Notes under the pieces: generated by a model
Told to the model about the DNA's origin: nothing
Database searches by the model: none
Seen by the model: only the letters and a program-made list of their open reading frames with translations
Shown: positions 53,054 to 61,446 of the stretch, in pieces
Layout: each line of letters opens with the position of its first letter
How positions within the stretch are numbered: the first letter of the stretch is position 1
Assembly (NCBI RefSeq): GCF_023715445.1
Contig: NZ_JAMBOD010000009.1
Location: 62,001 to 126,000 of the forward strand
Direction: 5' to 3'
Length of the DNA stretch: 64,000 bases
Source: Fictibacillus nanhaiensis
GTDB lineage: Bacteria > Bacillota > Bacilli > Bacillales > Fictibacillaceae
Translations under genes and position numbers: made by a program

Positions 53054-53668
53054 ATGATGACTTTTATTATTGTTGTTCTCACGTTATTTTTAATCCCAGG
53101 TCCAGCTGTTATTTTAACAATATCTCAAACTCTTAAAGGTGGAATGAAGAATGGAATAGTGACAGGTTTAGGAATTGCACTGGGTGACTTAATCCATACT
53201 TTTGCAGCCGTTCTTGGAATTTCTGCAATTTTAATGGCCTCTGCATTTGCTTTTGAAGTTGTTAAATATGTAGGTGCAGCCTATTTAGTTTATTTAGGCA
53301 TAAGTGCTTTAATTCATAAATCTAAAAAGGTTCAGCAACCCAAAGCAGAAAAAGTAAATACTAACCTAACTTTTCGTCAGGCTTTATGGATTGAATTATT
53401 AAACCCAAAGACTGCCCTTTTTTTCTTAGCTTTCTTGCCACAGTTTGTCCGAAGCGATAGCCATCCGGTGACCATTCAACTTTTACAGCTTGGGTTAACT
53501 TTCGTACTGATGAGCATTATTTATACTTCTTTCTTAGCATTCCTAACGAGTGTATTAGGTGAGAAGATATACGTTAAAAATAACCGAAGATCGCATTGGA
53601 TGGAGAAAGTCGCAGGTATCGTCTATATTGGGTTAGGATTAAAGTTAGCTTTTCAAACTCAAAAATAA
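53054..53668 (+). CDS. LysE family translocator (second copy)
   Basis: A 204-residue six-helix exporter of the RhtB/LysE group. The N-terminal VLTLFLIPGPAVILTISQTLKGG and the mid-protein ELLNPKTALFFLAFLPQFV are diagnostic of the RhtB branch, which exports homoserine, threonine or similar compounds. The transporter at 19014 is from a different branch. AAAGGG lies upstream of the double ATG. A GGTGCATTTC-type terminator follows. Confidence 0.9.
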   Translation: MMTFIIVVLTLFLIPGPAVILTISQTLKGGMKNGIVTGLGIALGDLIHTFAAVLGISAILMASAFAFEVVKYVGAAYLVYLGISALIHKSKKVQQPKAEKVNTNLTFRQALWIELLNPKTALFFLAFLPQFVRSDSHPVTIQLLQLGLTFVLMSIIYTSFLAFLTSVLGEKIYVKNNRRSHWMEKVAGIVYIGLGLKLAFQTQK

Positions 53669-53704
53669 TAAAATAACGCGTAAATTTTTAAGTATTCCAT
53701 TAGC

Positions 53705-53742
53705 AGGTGCATTTCTTCAGGAATGAGAAATGTACTTTTTTA
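53705..53742 (+). terminator. Terminator of the GGTGCATTTC type
   Basis: AGGTGCATTTCT pairs with AGAAATGTACTT, then TTTTATTG. Confidence 0.72.
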
Positions 53743-53856
53743 TTGAGCAAAAGGACAGTCTAGAGGTGTGTAAAACCTATAAAAAATCTAAAACTAAAAT
53801 TATTTATCAAATATAGGGCATAATAACTGTAACATTTGTTTAAGAAGGTGAATTCA

Positions 53857-53967
53857 ATGGAAGCTAAAGAAAAAACAGGATTTAATCAGATGTTATGGCT
53901 ATTGATTACTTTCGGGGCTCTTATCCTAGGAGTTATCATTTATATGATTTGGCAATGGTTAGTTTGA
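53857..53967 (+). CDS. Very small membrane protein (36 aa)
   Basis: Thirty-six codons reading MEAKEKTGFNQMLWLLITFG and ALILGVIIYMIWQWLV, a single membrane helix with a short charged head. GAAGGTG precedes the ATG and a good terminator follows at 53988, so it is likely real. I know no family. Confidence 0.6.
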   Translation: MEAKEKTGFNQMLWLLITFGALILGVIIYMIWQWLV

Positions 53968-53987
53968 AAATGAGAAGGAAAAACAGA

Positions 53988-54018
53988 ATCCACCGATTCA
54001 TATCGGTGGATCTTTTTA
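53988..54018 (+). terminator. Intrinsic terminator
   Basis: ATCCACCGAT pairs perfectly with ATCGGTGGAT, then CTTTTT. Confidence 0.85.
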
Positions 54019-54082
54019 ATGTTTGACCCTTAACGATATATATGCATTTTCTTGACGGTAATTAATAGCTCAAATCGTTAAA

Positions 54083-54112
54083 AGAAAAAAAAAGACCAAT
54101 TTATGGTCCTTT
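54083..54112 (-). terminator. Terminator of the 54140 gene
   Basis: On the minus strand AAGGACC pairs with GGTCTT followed by TTTTTTT. Confidence 0.6.
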
Positions 54113-54139
54113 TGTTAGCTTCTTTGGAGTAACAACTTC

Positions 54140-54310
54140 TTACATTTTATCATCGTCATCTTGAGTATGTTCATTTAAATAAGGATTTTCAGTCGTTGCA
54201 AAATTGACTGAGAGAAGACTCATTTCAGGATCGAGTCCGTTTAATCCTTTTAATTTCTTTCCTTCCATTTCTCCGCTTTGAGTTTGATGGGGTTCTTCTT
54301 CTTTTTTCAT
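54140..54310 (-). CDS. Small acidic hypothetical protein (56 aa)
   Basis: Fifty-six codons from ATG 54310: MKKEEEPHQTQSGEMEGKKL, KGLNGLDPEMSLLSVNFATT and an acidic end. GGAAAGTGAT lies upstream and a terminator lies downstream on the same strand. No family is recognised and it is probably soluble. Confidence 0.55.
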   Translation of the reverse strand: MKKEEEPHQTQSGEMEGKKLKGLNGLDPEMSLLSVNFATTENPYLNEHTQDDDDKM

Positions 54311-54423
54311 CCTTATATCACTTTCCTTTTCAATTGTATGGTGGGTTTATCAGTAAAATTTACCATTCCCTAAATACAAATAAATATTCGAAACGAACTG
54401 GATACTCCTTGCTATGGGCAGTC

Positions 54424-54652
54424 TTATTGAATTACTGTTGGTTCAGTTACAGTAATGGTACGGTTGTACGTATTCAAGTTCACATTTATGCCGATCGGAA
54501 CCGCTGCTTTATAATACCCATGCGCACTTGCGAGATACGTCATAAGTGGTTTTTCCAAAGGAACGATAAATTCATTAATGACATTTTCGTACGTTTTCCC
54601 ATACGCAGGCTGACAATTTGTGCATTCTCCCCTAATAATTCCGATAGCGTCC
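54424..54652 (-). pseudogene. Duplicated 3' end of an LD-carboxypeptidase gene
   Basis: About 225 nt closely match 57194-57422, the last part of the intact S66 gene at 57191, in the same orientation; I count only scattered substitutions (for example CACGTTTACG becomes CACATTTATG). The catalytic domain and start are absent, and upstream of it the two sequences no longer match. It is a partial duplicate or a remnant of a second S66 gene. The rest of 54311-54840 shows nothing. Confidence 0.82.
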
Positions 54653-54840
54653 TGCGAATTTTAGGACAGACAGAGAAACTACTAAATCTGTTTTCATTGA
54701 TAGCTATGTAGATTGAACAAGGATAAGCAAACAATCATAATCTAAAAAATTGATAAAAGATAAAGACGTTAACATTTTCATTTAATACATTAGCTAGAGC
54801 TCGGGTTGAACTTATACTTTCTTAATTCTTCAGTAACAAA

Positions 54841-55566
54841 TTAGTGTTTTATTGATGGAATGGTTATATTATTTTCATCAATCAAAGAAACATGTAATTC
54901 AAGATTACGATTTATTGAGGCAAAAAAAACATTTTTAATGTCAATGACACCTTTAATGAATAACTGCTGTTCTAACCAAGCTTCATCTAGACTAAAATCT
55001 CTTAAGACATTTGAGTATATTGTTCCTTCTACAATAACAGGAAAGGAAATCTTAGATGTTGTTTGAATAATATTCATATCTTCTAATGTAACTGTATTTT
55101 TTTGTGGCTTTTTTAATACGCTTAAAGCCCCATTTGCTTCGATGATTGCTATTTCAACTTCATTAATATCAAATACATTTTTTTCCCTAAGCATTTGAAG
55201 TATATTATCAATGGAATAACGGATTTTTTTTAGGTTTGTATTAAGAAATTTTCCATTGTAAATAATAACAGTTGGTTCAAATGTAAGTAATTTACCTATC
55301 TTCCGACTGGATATTTTCCAGTTTGCAACAACCTTTTGCAGGATTCCAATCAAAATTATAGCTATTGCAGTTGGAAGATGTTTGATATTTGGGTCTGCGA
55401 TATCAGCTCCAACAACAGCTCCTAATGTGACGATAATTAAAAAATCAAATACGGGTAACTCTCCTATTGCTCGCTTTCCCATAAATAGGGTAGTGAATAA
55501 TAGCAATGGTAAAATGGTAATTATTCTACCAAGAATCAAGAGTATTTCTTTCATAAATTCAAACAT
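54841..55566 (-). CDS. DUF421 membrane protein (YetF-like), copy 1
   Basis: A 241-residue YetF/DUF421 protein: three N-terminal membrane helices (about 8-28, 40-56, 64-82), then a cytoplasmic domain with LKKIRYSIDNILQMLREKNVFDINEVEIAIIEANGALSVLKKP, which is diagnostic. Members have been linked to spore or envelope traits, but function is poorly defined. AAAGTGGTG precedes the ATG. A second DUF421 gene lies 198 nt upstream in the same direction; the pair sits inside the duplicated carboxypeptidase ends. Confidence 0.88.
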   Translation of the reverse strand: MFEFMKEILLILGRIITILPLLLFTTLFMGKRAIGELPVFDFLIIVTLGAVVGADIADPNIKHLPTAIAIILIGILQKVVANWKISSRKIGKLLTFEPTVIIYNGKFLNTNLKKIRYSIDNILQMLREKNVFDINEVEIAIIEANGALSVLKKPQKNTVTLEDMNIIQTTSKISFPVIVEGTIYSNVLRDFSLDEAWLEQQLFIKGVIDIKNVFFASINRNLELHVSLIDENNITIPSIKH

Positions 55567-55764
55567 TTTTACACCACTTTCTAAAGTTTTACTCTCAAAA
55601 AGATATTGTTTTTTAAGTTATTTGGCAAAGGTGTCAAGTTACTTATGCCATTTGCGAAAATACCTGTTTGCCATGCCAAAGAAATATTTTTTTAGTAAAT
55701 AAAAAGGGTGATAAGGCAGATTAATACCTTGAACCATTCGAATAATAAGTGCATAAATGGTTCT

Positions 55765-56439
55765 TTAAAATGTCTGAACCATAAAACCGTCATCTTCTTG
55801 CCATTCGGCTAAAAATATATGTTTATAATCAGAAATACCTTGAGAAATAAGTTGAGTTTTTAACCATTTTTCATTAAAACCCAAATCATTTAGTTCATCC
55901 CATAATACTTTACCATCACGAATTAATGTAACAGGAACGAAAACTGGTTTTGAAGGCATATTAAAATCTTCTTGCGTAGTTTTTTGATACTTTGACTTTT
56001 TTAAAATGCTTATTGATCCGTTTGCTTCTAAATAACAAAAGGCAACCTCTCTTATAGAAAATGTTTCACTTTGACGAAGTAAACTTTGTAACTGATTAAT
56101 ATTCATTCTATTTCTTTTCAATTCAGCTCTATCGACTATTCCATTTCTAATAAGAGCGGACGGTTTTCCTTCAACAATGCCACGAACTGATAGATACTTC
56201 TGTCCTAAATATTCGACCATAAAAAGTAAAGCTCCCCATAATAACATTGAATAGGTAATGTAAAAGATTCCGATTTCATGGTCGTATAATGCGTTTCCTA
56301 ATAATTCTCCCAACACTATAGCGGAAATAAAAGTGAAGGGTGTGATCTGATTAATAATTTTCTTTCCAACAAATTTGATGATTATAAATAAAAGAAAAAA
56401 ACCAATGAAAATCTCCATTGTTAGGTACATGACTTTCAT
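55765..56439 (-). CDS. DUF421 membrane protein (YetF-like), copy 2
   Basis: A 224-residue DUF421 protein of the same layout (three helices, then NRMNINQLQSLLRQSETFSIREVAFCYLEANGSISILKKSKY). It differs clearly from copy 1, so the pair is an old duplication or two separate families of DUF421. I prefer the ATG at 56439 (GGAG upstream at 10 nt) over a GTG at 56463 without a ribosome binding site. Paired DUF421 genes of unlike sequence may make a heteromer, by inference only. Confidence 0.82.
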   Translation of the reverse strand: MKVMYLTMEIFIGFFLLFIIIKFVGKKIINQITPFTFISAIVLGELLGNALYDHEIGIFYITYSMLLWGALLFMVEYLGQKYLSVRGIVEGKPSALIRNGIVDRAELKRNRMNINQLQSLLRQSETFSIREVAFCYLEANGSISILKKSKYQKTTQEDFNMPSKPVFVPVTLIRDGKVLWDELNDLGFNEKWLKTQLISQGISDYKHIFLAEWQEDDGFMVQTF

Positions 56440-56639
56440 ATTATGCAAACTCCAATCAGACACGAGTATTGTATATTCTCAAGGAATCAAAATTATTTCT
56501 ATTTGGTTAGGTATATTTTCTACCTTTTTTATAGTTAACAATTCCAGCCAAAATGATTCTTGTTTTATTCCTCTTCAAATTTTTCGGTGTTCCCTATTAT
56601 TCCTCCAAAAAAATTACGGATAGATGTAGCCACCAGAGA

Positions 56640-57174
56640 ATTGAAACACGATTACTAAACATATACAGGATCTGTAGGAATTCGGTGCGTAAAGTACAAA
56701 AGGAAGGTTGGGATGGGATTACAGATAGGTTTGGACAAAAAAGGTTGTGACCTAAGAAAAGGCATTTATCACATGAGGAAGAGAACAAACTTCTTAAAGC
56801 TGAATTCCTTTACGTAAAAAAGTCAATCAAACAAAAAGGGAGTGATAATGAAAAAAGAGGAGTTGTCTTTTATCGCAGCTTTTGAAAAGATCGTTCCTAT
56901 CACCACATTTATTCAATCAACTACTGTATCACGTGCTGGGTACTACAAATGGAAGAAAGAAAAAGAGAAACGCCTTCGGGATGATCAATACCAGGATGTT
57001 CTTACTTATTTCATAAGGTTTTTAAAGCATCACGGGGTACATATGGAAAAAAGCGAATTAAAGCAGATCTACTTCGCCAACATGGACTCATTATCAATCA
57101 TAAGAGTTTGTAGGATCAGACAGAAACGATTCAAACGAAATATTCAGCCACATGGAACGAAAAAAACGAATTAA
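56640..57174 (+). mobile_element. Decayed IS3-family transposase remnant
   Basis: Fragments in several frames with stops between them. First an orfA-like piece, NSVRKVQKEGWDGITDRFGQ, then a charged EEENKLLKAEFLYVKKSIKQ (the leucine-zipper region of IS3 orfA), then an orfB-like piece with FIQSTTVSRAGYYKWKK and HHGVH. In a second frame KRIKADLLRQHGLIINHK matches the next orfB block, so a frameshift is present. The DDE catalytic region is gone, and no terminal inverted repeats were seen. It ends about 20 nt from the S66 gene. Confidence 0.75.
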
Positions 57175-57190
57175 GTTTCAGTTTTGCAGT

Positions 57191-58114
57191 TCACCCCATA
57201 ACTGTTGGTTCAGTTACAGTAATGGTACGGTTGTACGTATTCAAGTTCACGTTTACGCCGATCGGTACCGCTGCTTTATAATAACCATGCGCACTTGCAA
57301 GGTTCGTCATAAGTGGTTTTTCCAACGGAACGATAAATTCATCAATGACATTTTCGTACGTTTTCCCATAAGCAGGCTGACAATTCGTGCATTCCCCCAT
57401 GATAATTCCGATACAATCTTCAAATTTACCAGCGAGCTTCAGATGGTTCAAGTATCGAAAAATGGTATTTACGGGTTCATGTGTATCTTCCAGAAGCAAA
57501 ATCTTCCCCTTTGTGTCGATCTCATAAGGTGTTCCTAAACTGCCTACAAATGATGTCAGATTACCTCCAACAACCGGACCTGTAACATTACCGGGAACTT
57601 TACTTACAAGCGGGATTCCTGGAGGGTTATTTATTTGCCAAGGCGCTGTTAATCGTGTCGTAGCATTGAAGAATTGGTTATAGTTATACGAAGGAGTGTT
57701 CGGACTGAAATCAAGAAGCAGTAAGCTTTGAAGAGTAACCAAATCTGCATATTGGTAAAGGACATTTAGCAAGATGGTTATGTCACTATACCCCGAAATT
57801 ATTTTAGGATTGCTGTTGATAATGGAGAAGTCGAGGAAGGGAAGAATGCTTGCAACCCCAACACCTCCTCTTGTAGGCAATATCAATTTCACTTGTTTAT
57901 TTTCAAACATCGACATTAAATCAGATGCCTGCTGTTCTGGAGTACCTGCAAGAAAACCGTCAGTGGCATATACATATTTTCCTACAATTACTTGAAACCC
58001 CATATTTCTTAATATACGTATACCTTGATTTATAACGCTAGCTTCTAGCGGACTGCCTAACGTAACAATTCCTATCGTGTCACCTTGTTGCAATTGAAGT
58101 GGTTTTATTGCCAT
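57191..58114 (-). CDS. LD-carboxypeptidase (S66 family)
   Basis: A 307-residue S66 serine carboxypeptidase. Seen: GDTIGIVTLGSPLE near the N-terminus, TRGGVGVASILPFLDF, the nucleophile Ser110 in IISGYSDITILLN, the Glu in LLLEDTHEPV and His in ASAHGYYK. It may release D-Ala from murein tetrapeptides. I start it at the ATG at 58114, which follows GGAGGGAG; a TTG/ATG 39 nt upstream lacks such a site. Its 3' end is duplicated at 54424. Confidence 0.88.
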   Translation of the reverse strand: MAIKPLQLQQGDTIGIVTLGSPLEASVINQGIRILRNMGFQVIVGKYVYATDGFLAGTPEQQASDLMSMFENKQVKLILPTRGGVGVASILPFLDFSIINSNPKIISGYSDITILLNVLYQYADLVTLQSLLLLDFSPNTPSYNYNQFFNATTRLTAPWQINNPPGIPLVSKVPGNVTGPVVGGNLTSFVGSLGTPYEIDTKGKILLLEDTHEPVNTIFRYLNHLKLAGKFEDCIGIIMGECTNCQPAYGKTYENVIDEFIVPLEKPLMTNLASAHGYYKAAVPIGVNVNLNTYNRTITVTEPTVMG

Positions 58115-58239
58115 CTCTCGCAGCTCCCTCCGTAGAACCAAAAATCTCTTCACATATATATTTTATTAAAGGAGATGTCATTCCTTAAAACAGAAGGGAA
58201 ATGCACAAAACGGCTCTTCTCGTATCACATTTTTTAAAA

Positions 58240-58914
58240 TTATTCAGTACTTTCTTTATCATCGTTGTATGCAACTCCACAAGAACAGCGGCTTTCCCCA
58301 AACAATAGATGATAAGAAGCGGGGAATTCCTGATTGACTCGCTGGACCTCTCTGGCAAACTCTTTGCTGTCAGCAGGTACTCTTGAGAGTGCATCCGCTT
58401 TTTTCTGGGAATCAATATAGGCTCCAGGGGGAACGAACCGATTCTTTGCAACATGAACACCATTGGTGACGACTGCATTATTTGCAATGAAAACGCCTCT
58501 TTCTACAATCGCGTCATATACAATTGTTTTAAAGCCGACGAAAACCTTTTTTCCGATATAACAAGGTCCGTGTATAAGTGCACCATGTGCCACAGATACT
58601 TCCTTGCTGATGAAGATGGAATAATCCTTTCCATCTACACGAATGGATTTATTTAATAATCCATGTAAAACTACGCCATCCTGAATATTTGTATTAGACC
58701 CAATATAAAAGGGCGTTCCTTCATCCGCACGTATACTAACAAGAGGAGCTACAAAAACATTCTTTCTTATAACCACATCACCAATTACACTGGTAAAAGG
58801 ACTAATGAATGAACTTTTGTCAATTTTAGGAGAAATTTGAACAGGATTAAATGAAGTAATTGGGTTAGGACTGATAAATGGTTGAAAACAATCTGTCAAT
58901 TTATTATGCTTCAA
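58240..58914 (-). CDS. Gamma-carbonic-anhydrase-like left-handed beta-helix protein
   Basis: A 224-residue protein of the gamma carbonic anhydrase family (left-handed beta helix). The metal-site pattern is seen in IRADEGTPFYIGSNTNIQDGVVLHGL (Arg, Gln and His) and VAHGALIHGPCYIG (two His). Bacillus members may be carbonic anhydrases or structural relatives. The tail is long and Cys-containing. I prefer TTG 58914 (after AAGAGGTGG) to the GTG at 58923. Confidence 0.82.
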   Translation of the reverse strand: MKHNKLTDCFQPFISPNPITSFNPVQISPKIDKSSFISPFTSVIGDVVIRKNVFVAPLVSIRADEGTPFYIGSNTNIQDGVVLHGLLNKSIRVDGKDYSIFISKEVSVAHGALIHGPCYIGKKVFVGFKTIVYDAIVERGVFIANNAVVTNGVHVAKNRFVPPGAYIDSQKKADALSRVPADSKEFAREVQRVNQEFPASYHLLFGESRCSCGVAYNDDKESTE

Positions 58915-59201
58915 TCTGACCACCTCTTGATTATTTTATCTACTCAAGTTATGCAATGTTGTAAGTTAGGTAACTAATTTATTGAAATTCAATCCAGTAA
59001 AATTTAATTATCTATACAAAAACATAGGGGGTTCTTCTAGTAAAATAGAAAAAATGAAAGTGGAATTTTACTTTATTAGCTGATCGATTAGGAGAGCGTA
59101 AAGCTCGCTCCACAAGATTCAAAGCACAGAATCAAATTACGTGTAAAATACTAGCTTAACTTCTATACTGAAGGTGAAAACAACAATTGGAGGGATAATA
59201 T

Positions 59202-59900
59202 ATGCATATTGAAATGTGGACTGACTTCGCTTGACCGTTCTGCTATATTGGCAAAAAGCGTCTGGAGGACGCTATTAAGCAGATTGACCATCCGATTGAA
59301 GTTATGTATCGATGCTTCGAGTTGGATCCGACAATGGAACGGGATAATAAACAAAACATGTACGAAAAACTAGCCCAAAAATATGGGATGAGTATAGCTA
59401 CAGCAAAAGCAAACACAGAGAATATGGTGCAGATGGGGAAGGAAGCTGGAGTAGATTTTCAGTTTGATACATTAATTTTAACCAACACCTTTGATGCTCA
59501 CCGAGTCACGATGTTTGCTAAAAATCATGGCTTAATGCATGAGATGACGAATCGGATTTTGCGTGCTTATTTTACCGAATCCAAACATATTGGGGATCAT
59601 GAAACATTAACGGAGTTGGCAGCAGAAGTCGGATTGAACAGGAATGCAGTAGAAAAAATGCTGGCAAGTGATGAGATGGCGGATGCCGTTCGTGCAGATG
59701 AGGAAACAGGTCGACAGTACGGAATTACCGGCGTTCCATTCTTCCTTATTAATAAAAAATACGCCCTTACTGGAGCACAGCCGACTGAGGTGATTGTCAA
59801 TGCCTTGAAAAAAATCATCGCAGAGGATGAAATCACCGTTTTAAACAATCAAGACGGAGCCATCTGTGATGACGAAGGGTGTGACATACCCAAAAAGTAG
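59202..59900 (+). CDS. FrnE/DsbA-family oxidoreductase with in-frame TGA at the active site
   Basis: ATG 59202 follows GGAGGGA and the frame reads MHIEMWTDFA, TGA (59232-59234), PFCYIGKKRLEDAIKQ and on without another stop for 222 codons. In the FrnE family this place is the first Cys of CPFC, so TGA replaces TGC or TGT exactly at the redox Cys. The rest of the thioredoxin-fold enzyme is intact, including NTFDAHRVTMFAKNHG and the cis-Pro site GITGVPFFLI. Either it contains selenocysteine or it is a single nonsense mutation. A downstream ATG (59304) has no ribosome binding site. Confidence 0.75.
59257..59273 (+). other. SECIS-like hairpin after the TGA codon
   Basis: AGCGTC (59257-59262) pairs with GACGCT (59268-59273) around loop TGGAG. 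The stem starts 22 nt and the loop 28 nt after the TGA. Known bacterial SECIS elements have their apical loop about 16-37 nt after UGA and a G among the first two loop bases; both hold here. The stem also encodes protein, so chance is possible. Confidence 0.35.
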
Positions 59901-59937
59901 TGGTTAGATTAAAATATATATCTAAACTCAAAACCCA

Positions 59938-59973
59938 GGTGCATTTCTTCTAGAAGGAGAAGTGCACTTTTTT
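59938..59973 (+). terminator. Terminator of the GGTGCATTTC type
   Basis: GTGCATTTCTTC pairs imperfectly with GAGAAGTGCAC, then TTTTTT. Related to hairpins at 49911 and 53705. The region 59974-60171 shows only a possible 25-codon fragment (MMMEIANNKERKFLFWDDET, near 60070) that I cannot assign. Confidence 0.75.
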
Positions 59974-60189
59974 ATTATTGTATGAAAGGTTAAATCAAAC
60001 AATCGTTCACAAAATAATGAGGAAGTTTCCATTATCGCTATACTGACAAGGTGTAAAAAAAGGGATGATGATGGAAATTGCCAACAACAAAGAAAGAAAG
60101 TTTTTATTTTGGGATGATGAAACGGTTACGTACATTCTCTAGACATAGGCATATGATAATTTGATAAGTCTTTGAAGGGAATGAGCGAA

Positions 60190-61026
60190 ATGTATAATTC
60201 TTACTACCGTAATGACCATTCACAAGTTGAAACCATACTTACTGGAATCAAAAGAGAAGCTTCAGCCATTGACTTTTATAGTCGATTAGCACATACTGCA
60301 CCGAATCAATATCATAGGTATCATATTCTTTATGCTTTAGAAGGCAAAAAAGATCATTTGAAACAATTTACTGATCTTTATATTTCTATTACAGGAAAGC
60401 AGCCTGAGTACCAAATCGATCAAGTGGCTTTCTATGGTTACAAAGATGGGTTGAGGATCGCTTTTGAAGCGGAAGTAGAAGGTTGTCAAGCATATCATGA
60501 TTACTGTCAGCGCAGTCATAATCCTTATATCCAGCAAATATTTATGCAGGCTTTCACAGAGAAAAAGAAAATCTCCGCTCAAATTGATTGTTTATATCGA
60601 GATACACCTGCAGAGATCAAGGATTATGGCGGCCAGCCGTTTGTTGTTGATATTAATGAAGCGACAAAGCAAAACAATACGTACCGAACCGCTTTATGGA
60701 CTGGCGAACATTTGCAAGTGACATTGATGAGCATTGATGTTGGGGATGACATCGGGTTGGAAGTTCACCCGAATACGGATCAATTTTTGCGAATTGAAGA
60801 AGGGCAAGGCATTGTTCAAATGGGGGATAGTCAGGATCAATTAGACTTTCAGGTGGAAGCTTATGACGACTTTGCCATCATGATTCCTGCTGGAAAATGG
60901 CATAACCTTACCAATACAGGAGATAAACCAATAAAACTATATGCAATCTATGCGCCTCCTGAACATCCGTTTGGAACCGTTCACCCAACAAAAGCAGCGG
61001 CTATGGCTGCTGAAGCAAGTGAATAA
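60190..61026 (+). CDS. Ferritin-like domain fused to a cupin
   Basis: A 278-residue two-domain protein. Residues about 10-140 form a ferritin-like helical domain (IKREASAIDFYSRLAHTAPN, EGKKDHLKQFTDLY, EAEVEGCQAYHDY). About 160-265 is a cupin (HLQVTLMSIDVGDDIGLEVH, FLRIEEGQGIVQMG, MIPAGKWHNLTNTGDKPIKL) with metal His and Glu visible. Stand-alone cupins of this type are common; here a possible metal-handling domain is joined to it. I use the ATG at 60190 (AAGGGA upstream). Its role is unknown, and oxidative stress or metal storage is only an inference. Confidence 0.85.
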   Translation: MYNSYYRNDHSQVETILTGIKREASAIDFYSRLAHTAPNQYHRYHILYALEGKKDHLKQFTDLYISITGKQPEYQIDQVAFYGYKDGLRIAFEAEVEGCQAYHDYCQRSHNPYIQQIFMQAFTEKKKISAQIDCLYRDTPAEIKDYGGQPFVVDINEATKQNNTYRTALWTGEHLQVTLMSIDVGDDIGLEVHPNTDQFLRIEEGQGIVQMGDSQDQLDFQVEAYDDFAIMIPAGKWHNLTNTGDKPIKLYAIYAPPEHPFGTVHPTKAAAMAAEASE

Positions 61027-61056
61027 GTAAAAAAACTTCAATTTTTTATCAATAAA

Positions 61057-61099
61057 TGACCCAAAAGCGTGTATTTCAACTTTTGGTGTCATTTTTTTT
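61057..61099 (+). terminator. Intrinsic terminator
   Basis: ATGACCCAAAAG pairs with CTTTTGGTGTCAT (one bulge), then TTTTTTTT. Confidence 0.75.
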
Positions 61100-61159
61100 G
61101 ATAAATACAGCTTATTATGCAGTTTAAAAGGAGATTTTTCAGAAGGAAAATCCTCGGTT

Positions 61160-61302
61160 GAGCGAAAACAAGGTGTTTTTGAGCGTAGCGGCAAGGATCT
61201 GAGCGAAACGTAAGCCATTTGGAGCGGTACTCGATGTGTTTTGAGCGTACATTACAAATCCTGAGCGTACGTGTAATAAATAAAAGAACACGTACCGTAA
61301 CG
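61160..61302 (+). repeat. Family I phased repeat array, copy D
   Basis: GAGC-type units with their C at 61163, 61184, 61204, 61225, 61246 and 61266 (spacing 21, 20, 21, 21, 20). The last unit runs into the 33-nt module at 61270-61302 (CGTGTAATAAATAAAAG, AACACGTACCGTAACG). It sits after a terminator and upstream of the Fur-regulated transporter. Confidence 0.83.
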
Positions 61303-61385
61303 TAAAGCTAAAATAAATACATTGTGAAAACTTTATAAAACATATTGACACACTCGAGGCATTACAATAAAATGAAAAACGAGAT

Positions 61386-61400
61386 TGATAATCATTTTCA
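61386..61400. promoter_or_regulatory. Fur box upstream of the siderophore ABC genes
   Basis: TGATAATCATTTTCA matches the 7-1-7 Fur consensus TGATAATNATTATCA with one mismatch. It lies about 47 nt before the ATPase gene start, where Fur with iron would repress transcription. Confidence 0.8.
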
Positions 61401-61446
61401 ATTAAACATACAATTGCAATAAACAGTTTTGAAGGAGGGCGAAACC

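Noticed and set aside
55621-55680. Further phased repeat (TTTGGCA, TTTGCGA, TTTGCCA)
   Set aside because: Spacing is irregular (30 and 16 nt) and no end module is present.
59304-59900. FrnE-like gene starting at the ATG at 59304
   Set aside because: No ribosome binding site, and it would remove the active-site CxxC and the first strand of the fold.
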